Of a stretch of DNA of 64,000 nt, positions 1-8,994 are shown piece by piece. The stretch lies in NCBI RefSeq assembly GCF_009833495.1, contig NZ_WUWG01000001.1, positions 434,001 through 498,000 on the forward strand, in the 5' to 3' direction. The position numbers and the translations under genes were made by a program. How positions within the stretch are numbered: the stretch's first letter is position 1; each line of letters begins with the position of its first letter. The stretch is from Oceanomicrobium pacificus. GTDB lineage: Bacteria > Pseudomonadota > Alphaproteobacteria > Rhodobacterales > Rhodobacteraceae. The notes beneath the pieces were generated by a model. It searched no databases. It was not told the DNA's origin and worked only from the letters and a program-made list of their open reading frames with translations.

Positions 1-1544
1 TCCTCGAACGGGCTGCCACGGCCCAGCGGCGTCTTGTCGGTATGGCCGTCGACCCGCAGGATCCAGTTGATCCCGTCGGGTATCTCGGCCGCCACATCGC
101 GCAGAAGCCCGGCCACCTGGCTGACCTGACGCCGGCCGGCTAGGCCGAGTTCGTCCGATCCCGGTGCGAAGAGCACTTCGGAGGAGAAGACGAACCGGTC
201 GCCGACGATCTGCACGCCCTCTCGCGTGCCGAGGATTTCGCTCAGGCGGGCAAAAAACTCGGAGCGGAACTTGCGCAGGTCCTTGGCCTCTTCCTCCAGC
301 CGCGCACGTTCGCGTGCTTCCAGTTCCGCCCGCTTGCGCTCCTCGGAGGCCACGCGGGCCAACGCCGCGTTGAGGTTCGAGCCGAGGCTCTGGATCTGCA
401 CCTGCGCTGCCGCTTCGGCCGCCTCGGACGCATCCAGCAATCCCTGCAATTCCTGCAACTGGGTGCGCAGGGCCGCCGATTGCTGGTTCAGAAGCTCCAC
501 CTGACGGGCGCTGTCGGTTGAAATGTCGCGTTCCTCGGCCAGCAGACGCTGCGCTTCGGCCAGAAGCGCCGCCTGCCGCTCCGCTTCAGTCAGTTCGCGG
601 TCACGCAGGGCCTGCAAATCCGCCTCCGCCGCGCGGGAGGCGGCCAACAGTTCGAGCGTTTCCTCGGCCTTCTTGCGCTCGGCTTCCAGCCGCAGGGTCA
701 TGGCGGTCAGTTCGGCGGAGGAATTTTCCAGCCGCGCCCGCAGCGCCTCGGCCGCGGCAGCCTCGACCAACGTGGCCGCTTCCGCGTCAGTCAGCGCGGC
801 CTTGGTCTCGTCCAGTTCCGCGTCGAGCGCCGCGCGCCGCGTTTCCAGATCGGCGGCCTCGGATTCCAGATCGGCCACCAGCGCTTCAAGCGCCTCGCGC
901 CGGGCGGCAGCGAGACGCGCTGCCTCCACACCTTCGTCGATTTCCGCGCGCGCCTGCGCCAGCGCCAGTTGCAGCGCCTCTTTCTGCGAGATCTCGCGGG
1001 CATTGAGCGCTTCGAGATCGGCAATGCGCGCCACCGCGCCAGACAAGTCGCTCTCCCGCTCGGCCAGATCGGACCGGGTTGCGTCGAGATCCGCGACAAG
1101 CCCTGCATTGCGCGCGTCGAGATCGGCATTCTGCGCGATCAGCCCCGCCACCTGATCCTCGAAACTGGCGATCTGTCCGGCCTGCTCCTCGGTCTGGCGC
1201 GTCAGTGTCGCGATCAGCGTCGCCTGCGCCGCACGTTCGGCTTCCGACGCGGCGAGCGCGTCGTTCACGCCGCCGAGTTCTGTCTCCAGCCGGTCGGTTC
1301 GCTGCTGTTCCAGTCCGAGCGCCTGTGCCAGTCCGGCAAGCTGGTCCGACAGGGCGCCGAGTTCCTGATCCTTGGTGATGATCTCCGCATCCTTGCCGGT
1401 GATCGTTTCCTGCAGCACGAACTGGATGATCATGAAGATCGACAGGACAAACATCAGCACCAGCAGGAGCGCGGTCATCGCGTCCACGAAACCCGGCCAG
1501 ATATTGGCGGTAAACCTGCTGCCCGCGCGGCGGCTGAGCGCCAT
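1..1544 (-). CDS. OmpA/MotB-like peptidoglycan-binding protein with long coiled coil, partial
   Basis: This envelope protein probably anchors an ExbB/MotA-type proton channel to peptidoglycan. About 514 residues are visible and the C-terminus lies beyond the window. After the ATG at 1544 comes a short N-terminal stretch, then one transmembrane helix (about residues 15-42) in a MotB/ExbD-like position. About 350 residues of Ala/Glu/Leu-rich coiled coil follow. The OmpA/MotB domain begins near residue 430 and the signature VDGHTDKTPL is readable at the window edge. The start lies three bases after the stop of the upstream channel gene, so the two are co-transcribed. The domain order is clear. 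The energised process is not known. Confidence 0.85.
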   Translation of the reverse strand, partial: MALSRRAGSRFTANIWPGFVDAMTALLLVLMFVLSIFMIIQFVLQETITGKDAEIITKDQELGALSDQLAGLAQALGLEQQRTDRLETELGGVNDALAASEAERAAQATLIATLTRQTEEQAGQIASFEDQVAGLIAQNADLDARNAGLVADLDATRSDLAERESDLSGAVARIADLEALNAREISQKEALQLALAQARAEIDEGVEAARLAAARREALEALVADLESEAADLETRRAALDAELDETKAALTDAEAATLVEAAAAEALRARLENSSAELTAMTLRLEAERKKAEETLELLAASRAAEADLQALRDRELTEAERQAALLAEAQRLLAEERDISTDSARQVELLNQQSAALRTQLQELQGLLDASEAAEAAAQVQIQSLGSNLNAALARVASEERKRAELEARERARLEEEAKDLRKFRSEFFARLSEILGTREGVQIVGDRFVFSSEVLFAPGSDELGLAGRRQVSQVAGLLRDVAAEIPDGINWILRVDGHTDKTPLGRGSPFE

Positions 1545-1547
1545 GGC

Positions 1548-2858
1548 CTAGCCCCCCGTCTGCCCGCTGCGCAGCGCCTGCACCAGCGCGGCCATGTCCT
1601 GACGCAACTCCGCCAGCGTGTCCTGCCGTCCGGCGGACATTTCCTCCAGTATACGCAGAAGCTGCACGTCGATATTGCGCAGGCGCATCCGCATCTCGCT
1701 GTCGAGCGCGCCCGTATCCTCGCCCTGGGTTTCCAGCACCCGCGCCACGCGTTCCATGGCCTGCACGCCACGATCCTCTAGATGGGTGACATGGTCCTGA
1801 CCGGCAACCATCCGGCTCTGCCCCTCGATCAGCCGTTCCAGCGCGACCGAGAACCGCTCCTGCCCTGCCGCCAGACGGTCCTGAGACTCTGCCAGCCGCG
1901 ACACAAGCTGTGCGTCCACGGGCTGGCCCGACTGCGGCTGGTTCTGCGGGGCGGACTGCATCTGCATGGCCAGCGCGTTGACCGCGTCTGCCAGCGACCC
2001 GAGCTTGCCGTCGGTCTGGATGCGCCGTTCCTCGGCCCGCTGGATGAAGTCGCGCAGGCTCTCGATCTGGTAGGCCGACTGTTCGATCAGGTCTCCCACG
2101 CTCGACACGCTGTCATCCCCGTCACCGGACGAGAAGCTGATCCGCGTGATCGAGGAGAGCCATTCCTCCAACTCGCGGTAGAACCGGTTCTGCCCGTGGC
2201 CGGCGAACAGTTCCAGAAGCCCCACCACGAGCGACCCGGCAAGGCCGAGGAGCGAGGAGGCAAATGCGGTGCCCATGCCGCCCAGCTGCTGCTCCAGCCC
2301 GTTCATGAGCATGGAGAAGCCGCCCAGCGCGTTACCATCCTCCTGCGGGGCGAGCGTGCGGATCGTGTCCACCACCGCAGGCACGGTCGTGGCGAGGCCG
2401 TAGAATGTGCCGAGCAGGCCGAGGAAGATCAGCAGGTTGATGATGTAGCGCGTGATGTCGCGCGCCTCGTCGAGCCGCGTCGCCACACTGTCGAGGATCG
2501 AGCGTGTCGAGGTGGAGGTGAGCGCATTGCGCGCCCTCTGGTCCGACAGGAGCGCGGACAGCGAGGCCAGCAGAAGCGGCGCCTTGATGAACTCGTGGCC
2601 CGGTCGGTTGAGCGCGAACCCCTCGATCCAGTTGACCGACGAGACGAGCTGGAACACCTGCGCGAAACAGGCCAGCACGCCGAGCACGAACACCGCGACG
2701 ATCACGCCGTTCAGGTAGGGCGAGGCAAGGAACACCGGTGCGATGCTGGGATAGGCCAGCACCCCTCCGAAGGTCACCGCGCCAAGGATCATGAGCATGA
2801 TCACGATCTGGCGGATCGGCTGCGAAAATTGCGGCTCGTGGTGTGTGTCGAGTTTCAT
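1548..2858 (-). CDS. MotA/TolQ/ExbB-like proton channel protein
   Basis: This 436-residue inner-membrane protein is the channel half of a two-gene motor. Two N-terminal transmembrane helices (about 18-38 and 48-70) are followed by a cytoplasmic stretch. A second helix pair (about 137-160 and 195-220) contains the conserved small-residue pattern of MotA/TolQ/ExbB (GLLGTFYGL and GMGTAFASSLLGLAGS). The C-terminal 170 residues are hydrophilic, Gln-rich and probably helical. The downstream partner is the OmpA-like protein. The family uses proton flow to drive movement or force in the periplasm. It is longer than TolQ/ExbB and lacks flagellar or Tol neighbours, so the specific role is open. Confidence 0.85.
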   Translation of the reverse strand: MKLDTHHEPQFSQPIRQIVIMLMILGAVTFGGVLAYPSIAPVFLASPYLNGVIVAVFVLGVLACFAQVFQLVSSVNWIEGFALNRPGHEFIKAPLLLASLSALLSDQRARNALTSTSTRSILDSVATRLDEARDITRYIINLLIFLGLLGTFYGLATTVPAVVDTIRTLAPQEDGNALGGFSMLMNGLEQQLGGMGTAFASSLLGLAGSLVVGLLELFAGHGQNRFYRELEEWLSSITRISFSSGDGDDSVSSVGDLIEQSAYQIESLRDFIQRAEERRIQTDGKLGSLADAVNALAMQMQSAPQNQPQSGQPVDAQLVSRLAESQDRLAAGQERFSVALERLIEGQSRMVAGQDHVTHLEDRGVQAMERVARVLETQGEDTGALDSEMRMRLRNIDVQLLRILEEMSAGRQDTLAELRQDMAALVQALRSGQTGG

Positions 2859-3063
2859 CTGCCTGCCTGTCGTCCGGACCGCTCGGTGGTCCTGCCTCTT
2901 CTGCCCTGATTTTTTGGCAGCATTGTGTCTGGGGGAAGTTTATAACGCCGGTGGGCCGGTTGAGAAGCCCGCGCTGCCCCGTGGCGGGGGCAGCATCTTG
3001 AATATTCGCCATTGAATACCCAAGTATACAAAGTAAATGGAACAAAAATAGAGGGTTGTAGGG

Positions 3064-3987
3064 ATGATTGACGCATTCGGAGCACCGGCGATTGCCATAG
3101 CTGTTTTCGCCATTTTGATGATTTTCCTGATGGTCAAGTCCGTCCCGCAGGGCGAGCACTGGACTGTCGAACGCTTTGGCCGCTTTGTCCGCACCCTCAA
3201 ACCGGGTCTGCGGTTCCTGATCCCGCTGATCGACAAGGTCGGCACCAAGATCAACATGATGGAGACCGTGCTCGACATTGACAGCCAGGAGGTCATCACC
3301 CGCGACAATGCGATGGTGCTGGCCGACGCGGTGGCCTTCTATCAGGTGATCGACGCGGGCAAGGCCGCCTATGAGGTGCGCAATCTGGAACGCGCCCTGT
3401 CGAACCTCGCGCAGACCAACATCCGTGCGGTGATCGGTGCGATGGACCTCGACGAGAGCCTGTCGAACCGCGACGTGATCAACTCCAAACTGCTGACCGT
3501 GATCGATGAAGCGGCCCATCCGTGGGGCGTGAAAGTCACCCGCGTGGAGATCAAGGATCTGGCCCCGCCGGCGGACATCAACGAGGCCATGGCCCGCCAG
3601 ATGAAGGCCGAGCGCGAGAAGCGCGCCGAGGTTCTGATCGCCGAAGGCTTGAAACAGTCCGCGATCCTGAAAGCCGAGGGCGAGCGCGAAAGCCAGATCC
3701 GCGAGGCCGAGGGCCGGCGCGAGGCGGCCTTCCTCGATGCCGAGGCGCGCGAACGGTCGGCCGAAGCCGAAGCCCGCGCCACGAGCATGGTGTCCGAGGC
3801 CATCGCCAAGGGCGACATTCAGGCGATCAACTATTTCGTCGCGCAGAAATATACCGAGGCACTGCAGAATGTGGCCGCATCGCCCAATGCCAAGACGGTG
3901 ATGATCCCGCTCGAAGCGGCGAGCCTGATCGGCTCGGTCGCCGGCATTGCCGAGATCGCCAAGGCCACCGGCCTGAAGTCGGAGTAA
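3064..3987 (+). CDS. SPFH/band 7 protein, stomatin/paraslipin type
   Basis: This 307-residue membrane-anchored SPFH protein is related to QmcA and paraslipin. One N-terminal transmembrane segment (about residues 7-25) is followed by the band 7 domain, recognisable from VERFGRFVRTLKPGLRFLIP and the NAMVLADAVAFYQV region. A charged helical segment rich in Lys-Ala-Glu (about 170-245) and a hydrophobic tail follow. Such proteins form large oligomeric cages that organise membrane microdomains and often work with NfeD and FtsH-type proteases. The next gene, four bases on, encodes an NfeD-like protein, which is the classical pairing. A 205-bp region separates it from the divergent channel gene. Confidence 0.92.
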   Translation: MIDAFGAPAIAIAVFAILMIFLMVKSVPQGEHWTVERFGRFVRTLKPGLRFLIPLIDKVGTKINMMETVLDIDSQEVITRDNAMVLADAVAFYQVIDAGKAAYEVRNLERALSNLAQTNIRAVIGAMDLDESLSNRDVINSKLLTVIDEAAHPWGVKVTRVEIKDLAPPADINEAMARQMKAEREKRAEVLIAEGLKQSAILKAEGERESQIREAEGRREAAFLDAEARERSAEAEARATSMVSEAIAKGDIQAINYFVAQKYTEALQNVAASPNAKTVMIPLEAASLIGSVAGIAEIAKATGLKSE

Positions 3988-3991
3988 GGCG

Positions 3992-4465
3992 ATGGAACCG
4001 GGCTTCTTTTCCGCTCTGGCCAGTATCTCGCCCTGGTGGTGGGTCGCCTTCGCCATCGCGCTCGGCGCGGTGGAGATGCTGACCATGTCCTTCTTCCTGA
4101 TCTGGCCGGCGCTCGCTGCCCTTCTGACCGCGCTCGTGGTCGCGCTGGTGCCGGACCTGTCGGGCGAGATGGTGCTGACGATCTTCGCGCTGAGCGCATT
4201 GGCGCTCACCTTCGTTGGCCGCGCCCTGGTGGCACGGTTCGGCACCGGCCGGAGCGAGTCCCCCGCGCTCAACGAGCGCAGCGGCCAGATGGTCGGGCGT
4301 CGGGCGCGGGTCATCGCCTGTGACGGCGCGGAAGGCCACGTGGAGATCGACGGCATCCGCTGGCGCGCGGTCTGGGATGATGCGGGCGGCAGCCAGCCCG
4401 GAGAGACGGTTCAGGTCACAGCAGCAAGCGGCATGACCCTTACCGTCAGCGCCCTGCCCGCCTGA
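3992..4465 (+). CDS. NfeD-like membrane protein
   Basis: This 157-residue short NfeD (NfeD1b type) lacks the N-terminal ClpP-like protease domain of long NfeD. Two or three transmembrane helices occupy about residues 12-75. A C-terminal OB-fold domain (about 95-155) carries the typical RSGQMVGRRARVIA start and a VEIDGIRWRAVW strand. It is translated directly after the SPFH gene, with a four-base gap. In this family the OB domain contacts the SPFH partner at the membrane. The two genes probably form one operon that ends at the convergent hairpin before the ChaC gene. Confidence 0.88.
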   Translation: MEPGFFSALASISPWWWVAFAIALGAVEMLTMSFFLIWPALAALLTALVVALVPDLSGEMVLTIFALSALALTFVGRALVARFGTGRSESPALNERSGQMVGRRARVIACDGAEGHVEIDGIRWRAVWDDAGGSQPGETVQVTAASGMTLTVSALPA

Positions 4466-4481
4466 CAGATCCTGTGGCGCC

Positions 4482-4499
4482 GCGGCGGTCAGCCGCCGC
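4482..4499. terminator. GC hairpin between convergent genes
   Basis: A perfect 7-bp stem (GCGGCGG / CCGCCGC) with a four-base loop overlaps the stop codon of the ChaC gene and lies 17 bases past the nfeD-like stop. There is no T-tract on either strand. It may be a weak bidirectional terminator or an mRNA 3' stabiliser. Confidence 0.35.
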
Positions 4500-5025
4500 G
4501 CCGCGCCTCCACCAGATCCCGCAGGCGGTGCAGGTCGGGGTCGGAGATTCCCAGTCCTTCCAGCGAAGCCACCGTGTTGGACAGATATTCATGGTTCGGC
4601 CCCGCCGAGCCATGCGCGCGACAGATGATCTCCGCCTGATCCTCGAGCGGCAGACGGCCGGCATACTGGTCATGCGCCGTGTCCATCACGTAGCAGACCG
4701 CTTCCACCTCCGCGCCTGATGCAAGCGTCACGGCCGCCCGCGTCTCCCGATAGGCGTCGGAGACAAGTTCCCGCGCCCGCAGGTAGGCCAGCGCGGCTTC
4801 GGCCTCGGGCTCGGCCACACGGTAGGCGACACCCTGACAGGTGGCCCCCGCTTCGGGGTCGAGCGCCAGCACGAGGCCCGGCGCCTCTGCGGTGCCGCGA
4901 TAATGGATCGAGCGCATGCAGAAGGACCGATGATATCCGGTGAGAAGTGCGATTTCCCGCTCCGCATAGGCAAAGCCCGGCCGCCAGATCAAAGAGCCGT
5001 AGCCAAACACCCAGAATCCATCCAT
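4489..5025 (-). CDS. ChaC-like gamma-glutamylcyclotransferase
   Basis: This 178-residue cytoplasmic enzyme belongs to the ChaC family, which splits glutathione to 5-oxoproline and Cys-Gly. The N-terminal substrate loop FGYGSLIWRPGF (about residues 6-17) is the family hallmark, and YLRARE near residue 85 supplies the expected catalytic glutamate. Length matches the family (about 180-220). It is a single-gene unit convergent with the SPFH/NfeD pair and divergent from the DUF2125 gene. The 67-bp gap at its start must hold both promoters. Activity on glutathione is known for the family and inferred here. Confidence 0.88.
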   Translation of the reverse strand: MDGFWVFGYGSLIWRPGFAYAEREIALLTGYHRSFCMRSIHYRGTAEAPGLVLALDPEAGATCQGVAYRVAEPEAEAALAYLRARELVSDAYRETRAAVTLASGAEVEAVCYVMDTAHDQYAGRLPLEDQAEIICRAHGSAGPNHEYLSNTVASLEGLGISDPDLHRLRDLVEARRGG

Positions 5026-5092
5026 ACCGTCACCCGATGGTTATCGAAGAACACCTGATATAGTCCGTCGGGCAGGCAAGCGGGAGATCAAA

Positions 5093-6106
5093 ATGCGCGC
5101 ACTCATCATCGCGGTTCTTGTGGCGGCGCTCGGCTGGAGCACCTGGTGGCTGATCGGCTCGACCGCACATCAGCGCGCGCTCGACGGCTGGCTCGACGCA
5201 CAGGCCGCGCGCGGTTGGGTGGCCGAGCGCGAGGATCTCGACGTGAACGGCTATCCCAACCGGTTCGACACAACCGTGACCGGCCTGAAACTCGGCGATC
5301 CGGCGCAGGGCTGGCTCTGGGAAGCGCCCTTCTTCCAGATCCTGTCGCTGGCCTACAAACCCACCCATGTGATCGCCGTCTGGCCGAACGAGCAGCGCGT
5401 CACGGTGCCCGAAGGGCCGGTCGATATCCGCTCGGACCTGATGCGCGGCTCGGTGATCTTCACGCCCGATACCGGTCTGGCGCTGGAGCGGATGAACATC
5501 GAGATGGACAAGGTCGACATTGCCGCACCGGACGGCTGGGCGGCCGGTTTTGCCACCGCCAAACTCGCCACCGGACGCAATCCCGACCGCTACGAGACCG
5601 ACTTTGCCCATGATATCGGGTTCGACGCGGCAGACCTGCGCTTCCCGTCGCGGATCATGGAGATCATCGACCGGAAGGGCCGCCTGCCCGATACCCTGTC
5701 ATCAGCCAAGCTGTTCGTCACAGCCGGTTTCACCGGCCCGTGGGACCGCAAGGCGGTAGAAACCGTGGCACCCGGACTGACCGCACTCGACGTGAACGAA
5801 TTCTCGATCATCTGGGGCGAGCTGGAACTGGAAGCCAAGGGCAGCCTGACCTTCGATGCCGCCGGCGTGCCGACCGGATCGCTCTCGGTGCGGGCGAAAC
5901 AGTGGAAGCAGATGCTGGAACTGATGGTCGATGCAGGCGCCATCCCCGGCGGCACTGCGGGGACGCTCGAAACCGGACTGGGGCTCGTGGCGCGCCTGTC
6001 GGGGCGGCCCGACACGCTCGACGCACCGCTTGTCTTCGAGAACGGGCTGATGCGGCTCGGGCCGGTACCGATCGGCCCGGCGCCGCGCCTCATCCAGCAG
6101 CGCTAG
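5093..6106 (+). CDS. DUF2125 domain-containing envelope protein
   Basis: This 337-residue protein has one N-terminal hydrophobic segment (about residues 3-22: a signal anchor or uncleaved signal), so most of it should be periplasmic. The body matches the alphaproteobacterial DUF2125 family, with an early Gly-Tyr-Pro-Asn-Arg-Phe motif (about residue 53) and repeated beta-rich segments. No catalytic motif is apparent. The family has no established function. It stands alone between divergent ChaC and a convergent lipoprotein gene. Confidence 0.75.
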   Translation: MRALIIAVLVAALGWSTWWLIGSTAHQRALDGWLDAQAARGWVAEREDLDVNGYPNRFDTTVTGLKLGDPAQGWLWEAPFFQILSLAYKPTHVIAVWPNEQRVTVPEGPVDIRSDLMRGSVIFTPDTGLALERMNIEMDKVDIAAPDGWAAGFATAKLATGRNPDRYETDFAHDIGFDAADLRFPSRIMEIIDRKGRLPDTLSSAKLFVTAGFTGPWDRKAVETVAPGLTALDVNEFSIIWGELELEAKGSLTFDAAGVPTGSLSVRAKQWKQMLELMVDAGAIPGGTAGTLETGLGLVARLSGRPDTLDAPLVFENGLMRLGPVPIGPAPRLIQQR

Positions 6107-6127
6107 GCTGCCCCCGGTCTCCATCCG

Positions 6128-6736
6128 TCAGCGGCAGTAGGGGCCGCTGCGATAATCCGCCACGTCAAAGTGGAAATGGTCGCGATGGAACCGGTCCGAT
6201 CGCGGCCCGAGCACCGTCCCGAACGGCCCGCAGGCGGTTTTGTGCAGCGCCTGAACCGTCTTGGCATGTTTGCCCGAAGCCCAGTCGCCCAGCACGGTCA
6301 GCGTCTCGCCGTTGCGCAGGTTGAAGCCGGCAATGTCGACCGCATTGCCACGCGCATGTTCCGACAGTTTGCCCTGTGGCAGGTTGTTGCGCCGCCGGCA
6401 GGCATAGTGGGCCACGATATCGATGCTCTGCAGCCCGCCGCCGGTCTTGCCGATCGCCGGTTTGGCGCCCTCCCGCACATAGGTGTTGAGCGCGGTCGCG
6501 GCCTCGCAATTGAGGACCGGCTGCATTTGCAGCATCACGCCGGACACCGAACTGACCTTGACCGGATTGGCGATGCCGCAGCCGCCGCCAGTGCCGATCG
6601 GGTCGACCTTCACACCTCGGATCTGCTTGTTGCCGCAGATCGGGCCGTTCGAATCACGACTGGCATAATCGTCATCCTCACCGCAGGCGGCCAGCGCCAG
6701 CACAGCGAGCAGGGGCCAAACTAAAGCCGTCTTCAT
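6128..6736 (-). CDS. Extensin-like C-terminal domain lipoprotein
   Basis: This 202-residue predicted lipoprotein has a short signal peptide ending in the lipobox LALAAC at about residue 21, so it should be anchored to the outer or inner membrane facing the periplasm. The rest is the extensin-like C-terminal domain, whose bacterial members resemble M15-type zinc peptidases. SEHARGNAVDIAGF (about 125-138) and the terminal HRDHFHFDVA supply the His/Asp residues, and several Cys are spaced for disulfides. A role in peptidoglycan or cell-wall peptide cleavage is plausible but unproven. It lies 52 bases downstream of the prephenate dehydrogenase gene and may be co-transcribed. Confidence 0.82.
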   Translation of the reverse strand: MKTALVWPLLAVLALAACGEDDDYASRDSNGPICGNKQIRGVKVDPIGTGGGCGIANPVKVSSVSGVMLQMQPVLNCEAATALNTYVREGAKPAIGKTGGGLQSIDIVAHYACRRRNNLPQGKLSEHARGNAVDIAGFNLRNGETLTVLGDWASGKHAKTVQALHKTACGPFGTVLGPRSDRFHRDHFHFDVADYRSGPYCR

Positions 6737-6788
6737 CGTCACTCTCCTCCGTCCTGCGGGCCGGACTGGCGCCGGCCGCGTCAGATGT

Positions 6789-7766
6789 TCAGCCGCCCTG
6801 CGATCGTTTCGCCGGCGGCGTGTCTGCCGCCGGGGCGGCTTTGGACGTGTCGGGGCCGACACGTCCGAAATCCGGGGCATCCGTATCCTGCCCCGCATCG
6901 ATGATCCCGCGGCGAATGTCGCGTGTGCGGGTGAAATAATCGAAAAGATGGTCGCCATCGCCGGTCCGGATGGCCCGTTGCAGCGCGAACAATTCCTCGG
7001 TGAACCGGCCGAGGATTTCCAGCGTCGCCGCCTTGTTGTTGAGGAACACATCCCGCCACATGGTCGGGTCGGAGGCCGCGATGCGCGTGAAATCGCGAAA
7101 GCCCGCAGCGGAATAGTTGATCACCTCGGATGCGGTCACGCGGCGCAAGTCATCGGCCACACCCACCATCGTGTAGGCGATCAGGTGCGGTGCGTGGCTG
7201 GTGACGGCGAGCACCAGATCGTGGTGATCGGCATCCATCATGTCGACATTGGCGCCGATGCCGGTCCAGAACCGGTCGAGACGCGCGACCTCTGCCTCGG
7301 GCGTGCCCTCGATCGGGGTCATCAGGCACCAGCGGTTCTGGAAGAGCGTTGCGAACCCCGAGCGTGGACCGGAATGTTCGGTGCCGGCCAGCGGATGGGC
7401 GGGAATGAACCAGACCCCGTCGGGCAGATGCGGCGTCACGGCCTCGATCACCGCGCCCTTGACCGACCCGACATCGCTGACCGTGGCGCCGGGTTTCAGA
7501 TGCGGGGCGATCTCCTCCATCACGCCGCCCATTGCGCCCACGGGCACGCAGAGCACCACGAGGTCGGCGCCCTCTACCGCTTCGGCGGCGCTGTCGGTCA
7601 CCCGGTCGCAGAGCCCGATCTCGCGCGCGATGTCGCGGGTTTCGGCACTGCGGGCCGTGCCGGTGATCGTGCAGTCCCACCCGGCGGCGCGGATCGCGTG
7701 GCACATGGAGGAGGCGATGAGCCCGAGCCCGATGAAGGCAACGTGATCGTAAGGGGGGCGGCTCAT
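6789..7766 (-). CDS. tyrA: Prephenate/arogenate dehydrogenase
   Basis: This 325-residue NAD(P)-dependent dehydrogenase takes part in tyrosine biosynthesis, converting prephenate to 4-hydroxyphenylpyruvate (or arogenate to tyrosine). The Rossmann glycine motif GLGLIASS (about residues 12-19), the VGSVKG stretch (about 102) and the [12 protein letters not shown] substrate motif (about 128) are present. The C-terminal dimerisation domain is helical, with a Pro/Ala-rich tail of about 25 residues. The ATG overlaps the stop of the upstream hisC gene by three bases (ATGA), so translation is coupled. Which of the two substrates it prefers cannot be read from sequence. Confidence 0.9.
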   Translation of the reverse strand: MSRPPYDHVAFIGLGLIASSMCHAIRAAGWDCTITGTARSAETRDIAREIGLCDRVTDSAAEAVEGADLVVLCVPVGAMGGVMEEIAPHLKPGATVSDVGSVKGAVIEAVTPHLPDGVWFIPAHPLAGTEHSGPRSGFATLFQNRWCLMTPIEGTPEAEVARLDRFWTGIGANVDMMDADHHDLVLAVTSHAPHLIAYTMVGVADDLRRVTASEVINYSAAGFRDFTRIAASDPTMWRDVFLNNKAATLEILGRFTEELFALQRAIRTGDGDHLFDYFTRTRDIRRGIIDAGQDTDAPDFGRVGPDTSKAAPAADTPPAKRSQGG

Positions 7767-8878
7767 GCGGCAGGCTCCGACCGGCCGAGGAAATCGGCAA
7801 TGATGCTGACGACGCGGCGGCAGGCCAGTTCGTCGCCAATGGTGATGCGCAGGGCGGCAGGCAGCTTGTAGCCGGTGACGCGCCGGACGAGCACGCCCCC
7901 TTCGCGGAGCGCCATATCGCAAGCGCCGGCCTGGTCGGGACTGTCGAACCGGGCCAGAATGAAATTCGCCTCCGACCGGTCGGACGGAATGCCGAGCGCG
8001 TCCAGTTCTGCCGCCAGCCAGTCGCGCCATTGCGCATTCAGCGCCACCGAGCGCGCGACATGGTCGCGGTCGCGGATCGCAGCCTCGCCCGCAGCCAGCC
8101 CGGCAGCGGAGACGTTGAACGGCCCGCGCACGCGGTTGAGCGCCTCGATCACATGGGCCGGACCGTAACCCCAGCCGACGCGCAAACCGCCCAGCCCGTG
8201 CACCTTGGAGAAGGTGCGTGTCATCACGACATTGTCCCGCGCCTCCACCAGCGCGCGACCGGCATCGAAGTCCGGGTCACGCACATATTCCGCATAGGCC
8301 CCGTCAAGCACCAGAAGTGCTGCCTCCGGCAGGCCCTCGGCCAGCCGCGCGACCTCCTCCGGCCCGATCATCGTGCCGGTCGGATTGTTGGGGTTGGCAA
8401 TGAAGACGAGCCGCGTGCGGTCCGTACAGACAGACAGGATCGCATCGACATCCGTGACCCGCACGCGCTCCGGCGCTTCGACCGGCGTTGCACCGGCCGC
8501 ACGGGCCGAGATCGGATACATGGCGAACCCGTGCTCGGTATGGACGACCTCGTCGCCCGGACCGGCATAGACCTGACAGAGGAAGGCGATGATCTCGTCC
8601 GATCCGGCGCCGCAGATGACCCGCGCGGGATCGAGCCCGTGGACCTCGGCAATCGCGCCGCGCAGTGCCGCATGGCCGCTGTCGGGATAAAGCTCCAGCG
8701 ACTCCGCCGCCGCGATCACGGCCGCTTTGGCCGCCGGGCTGGGGCCGTATGGATTTTCGTTGGAACTGAGTTTGGTGACGCTGTTCTGCGCGCCAGCAAG
8801 TTTGGATTCGCCGCTCACATAGAGCTCGATATCCAGAATGCCCGGTTGCGGCCGGATGGTCCGATGCGGCGTGCCCAT
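7763..8878 (-). CDS. hisC: Histidinol-phosphate/aromatic aminotransferase
   Basis: This 371-residue class I/II PLP aminotransferase is of the HisC type. [12 protein letters not shown] (about residues 41-52), the NPNNPTGT motif (about 160) and the PLP lysine in [14 protein letters not shown] (about 222) are all present. HisC converts imidazole-acetol phosphate and glutamate to histidinol phosphate. Because it is translationally coupled to prephenate dehydrogenase, this copy may instead, or also, serve as an aromatic aminotransferase for Tyr/Phe. The start at 8878 is chosen because the family begins near the conserved Ile-Pro-Gly-Ile-Leu region. An open extension further upstream is not conserved. 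Confidence 0.9.
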   Translation of the reverse strand: MGTPHRTIRPQPGILDIELYVSGESKLAGAQNSVTKLSSNENPYGPSPAAKAAVIAAAESLELYPDSGHAALRGAIAEVHGLDPARVICGAGSDEIIAFLCQVYAGPGDEVVHTEHGFAMYPISARAAGATPVEAPERVRVTDVDAILSVCTDRTRLVFIANPNNPTGTMIGPEEVARLAEGLPEAALLVLDGAYAEYVRDPDFDAGRALVEARDNVVMTRTFSKVHGLGGLRVGWGYGPAHVIEALNRVRGPFNVSAAGLAAGEAAIRDRDHVARSVALNAQWRDWLAAELDALGIPSDRSEANFILARFDSPDQAGACDMALREGGVLVRRVTGYKLPAALRITIGDELACRRVVSIIADFLGRSEPAA

Positions 8879-8994
8879 TTTACTCTGCCTCAGAGGGTGT
8901 TGCCGCGGTTTTAGCCAAGCCGCGCCTGCAAGGCCAGCATTTTGGCGCGCAAGGCCCTCCGGTCGGCAGACGGATGCCGACCGGGCGCCGCGCC

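Noticed and set aside
1-2858. Zorya anti-phage system
   Set aside because: Only motor-like genes are visible. ZorC, ZorD or ZorE are absent on the readable side, and similar pairs occur with housekeeping neighbours. Kept only as a resemblance.
2332-4356. 674-codon minus-strand open frame across the SPFH and NfeD genes
   Set aside because: Composition is unlike a protein, and it crosses two well supported genes and their promoter region.
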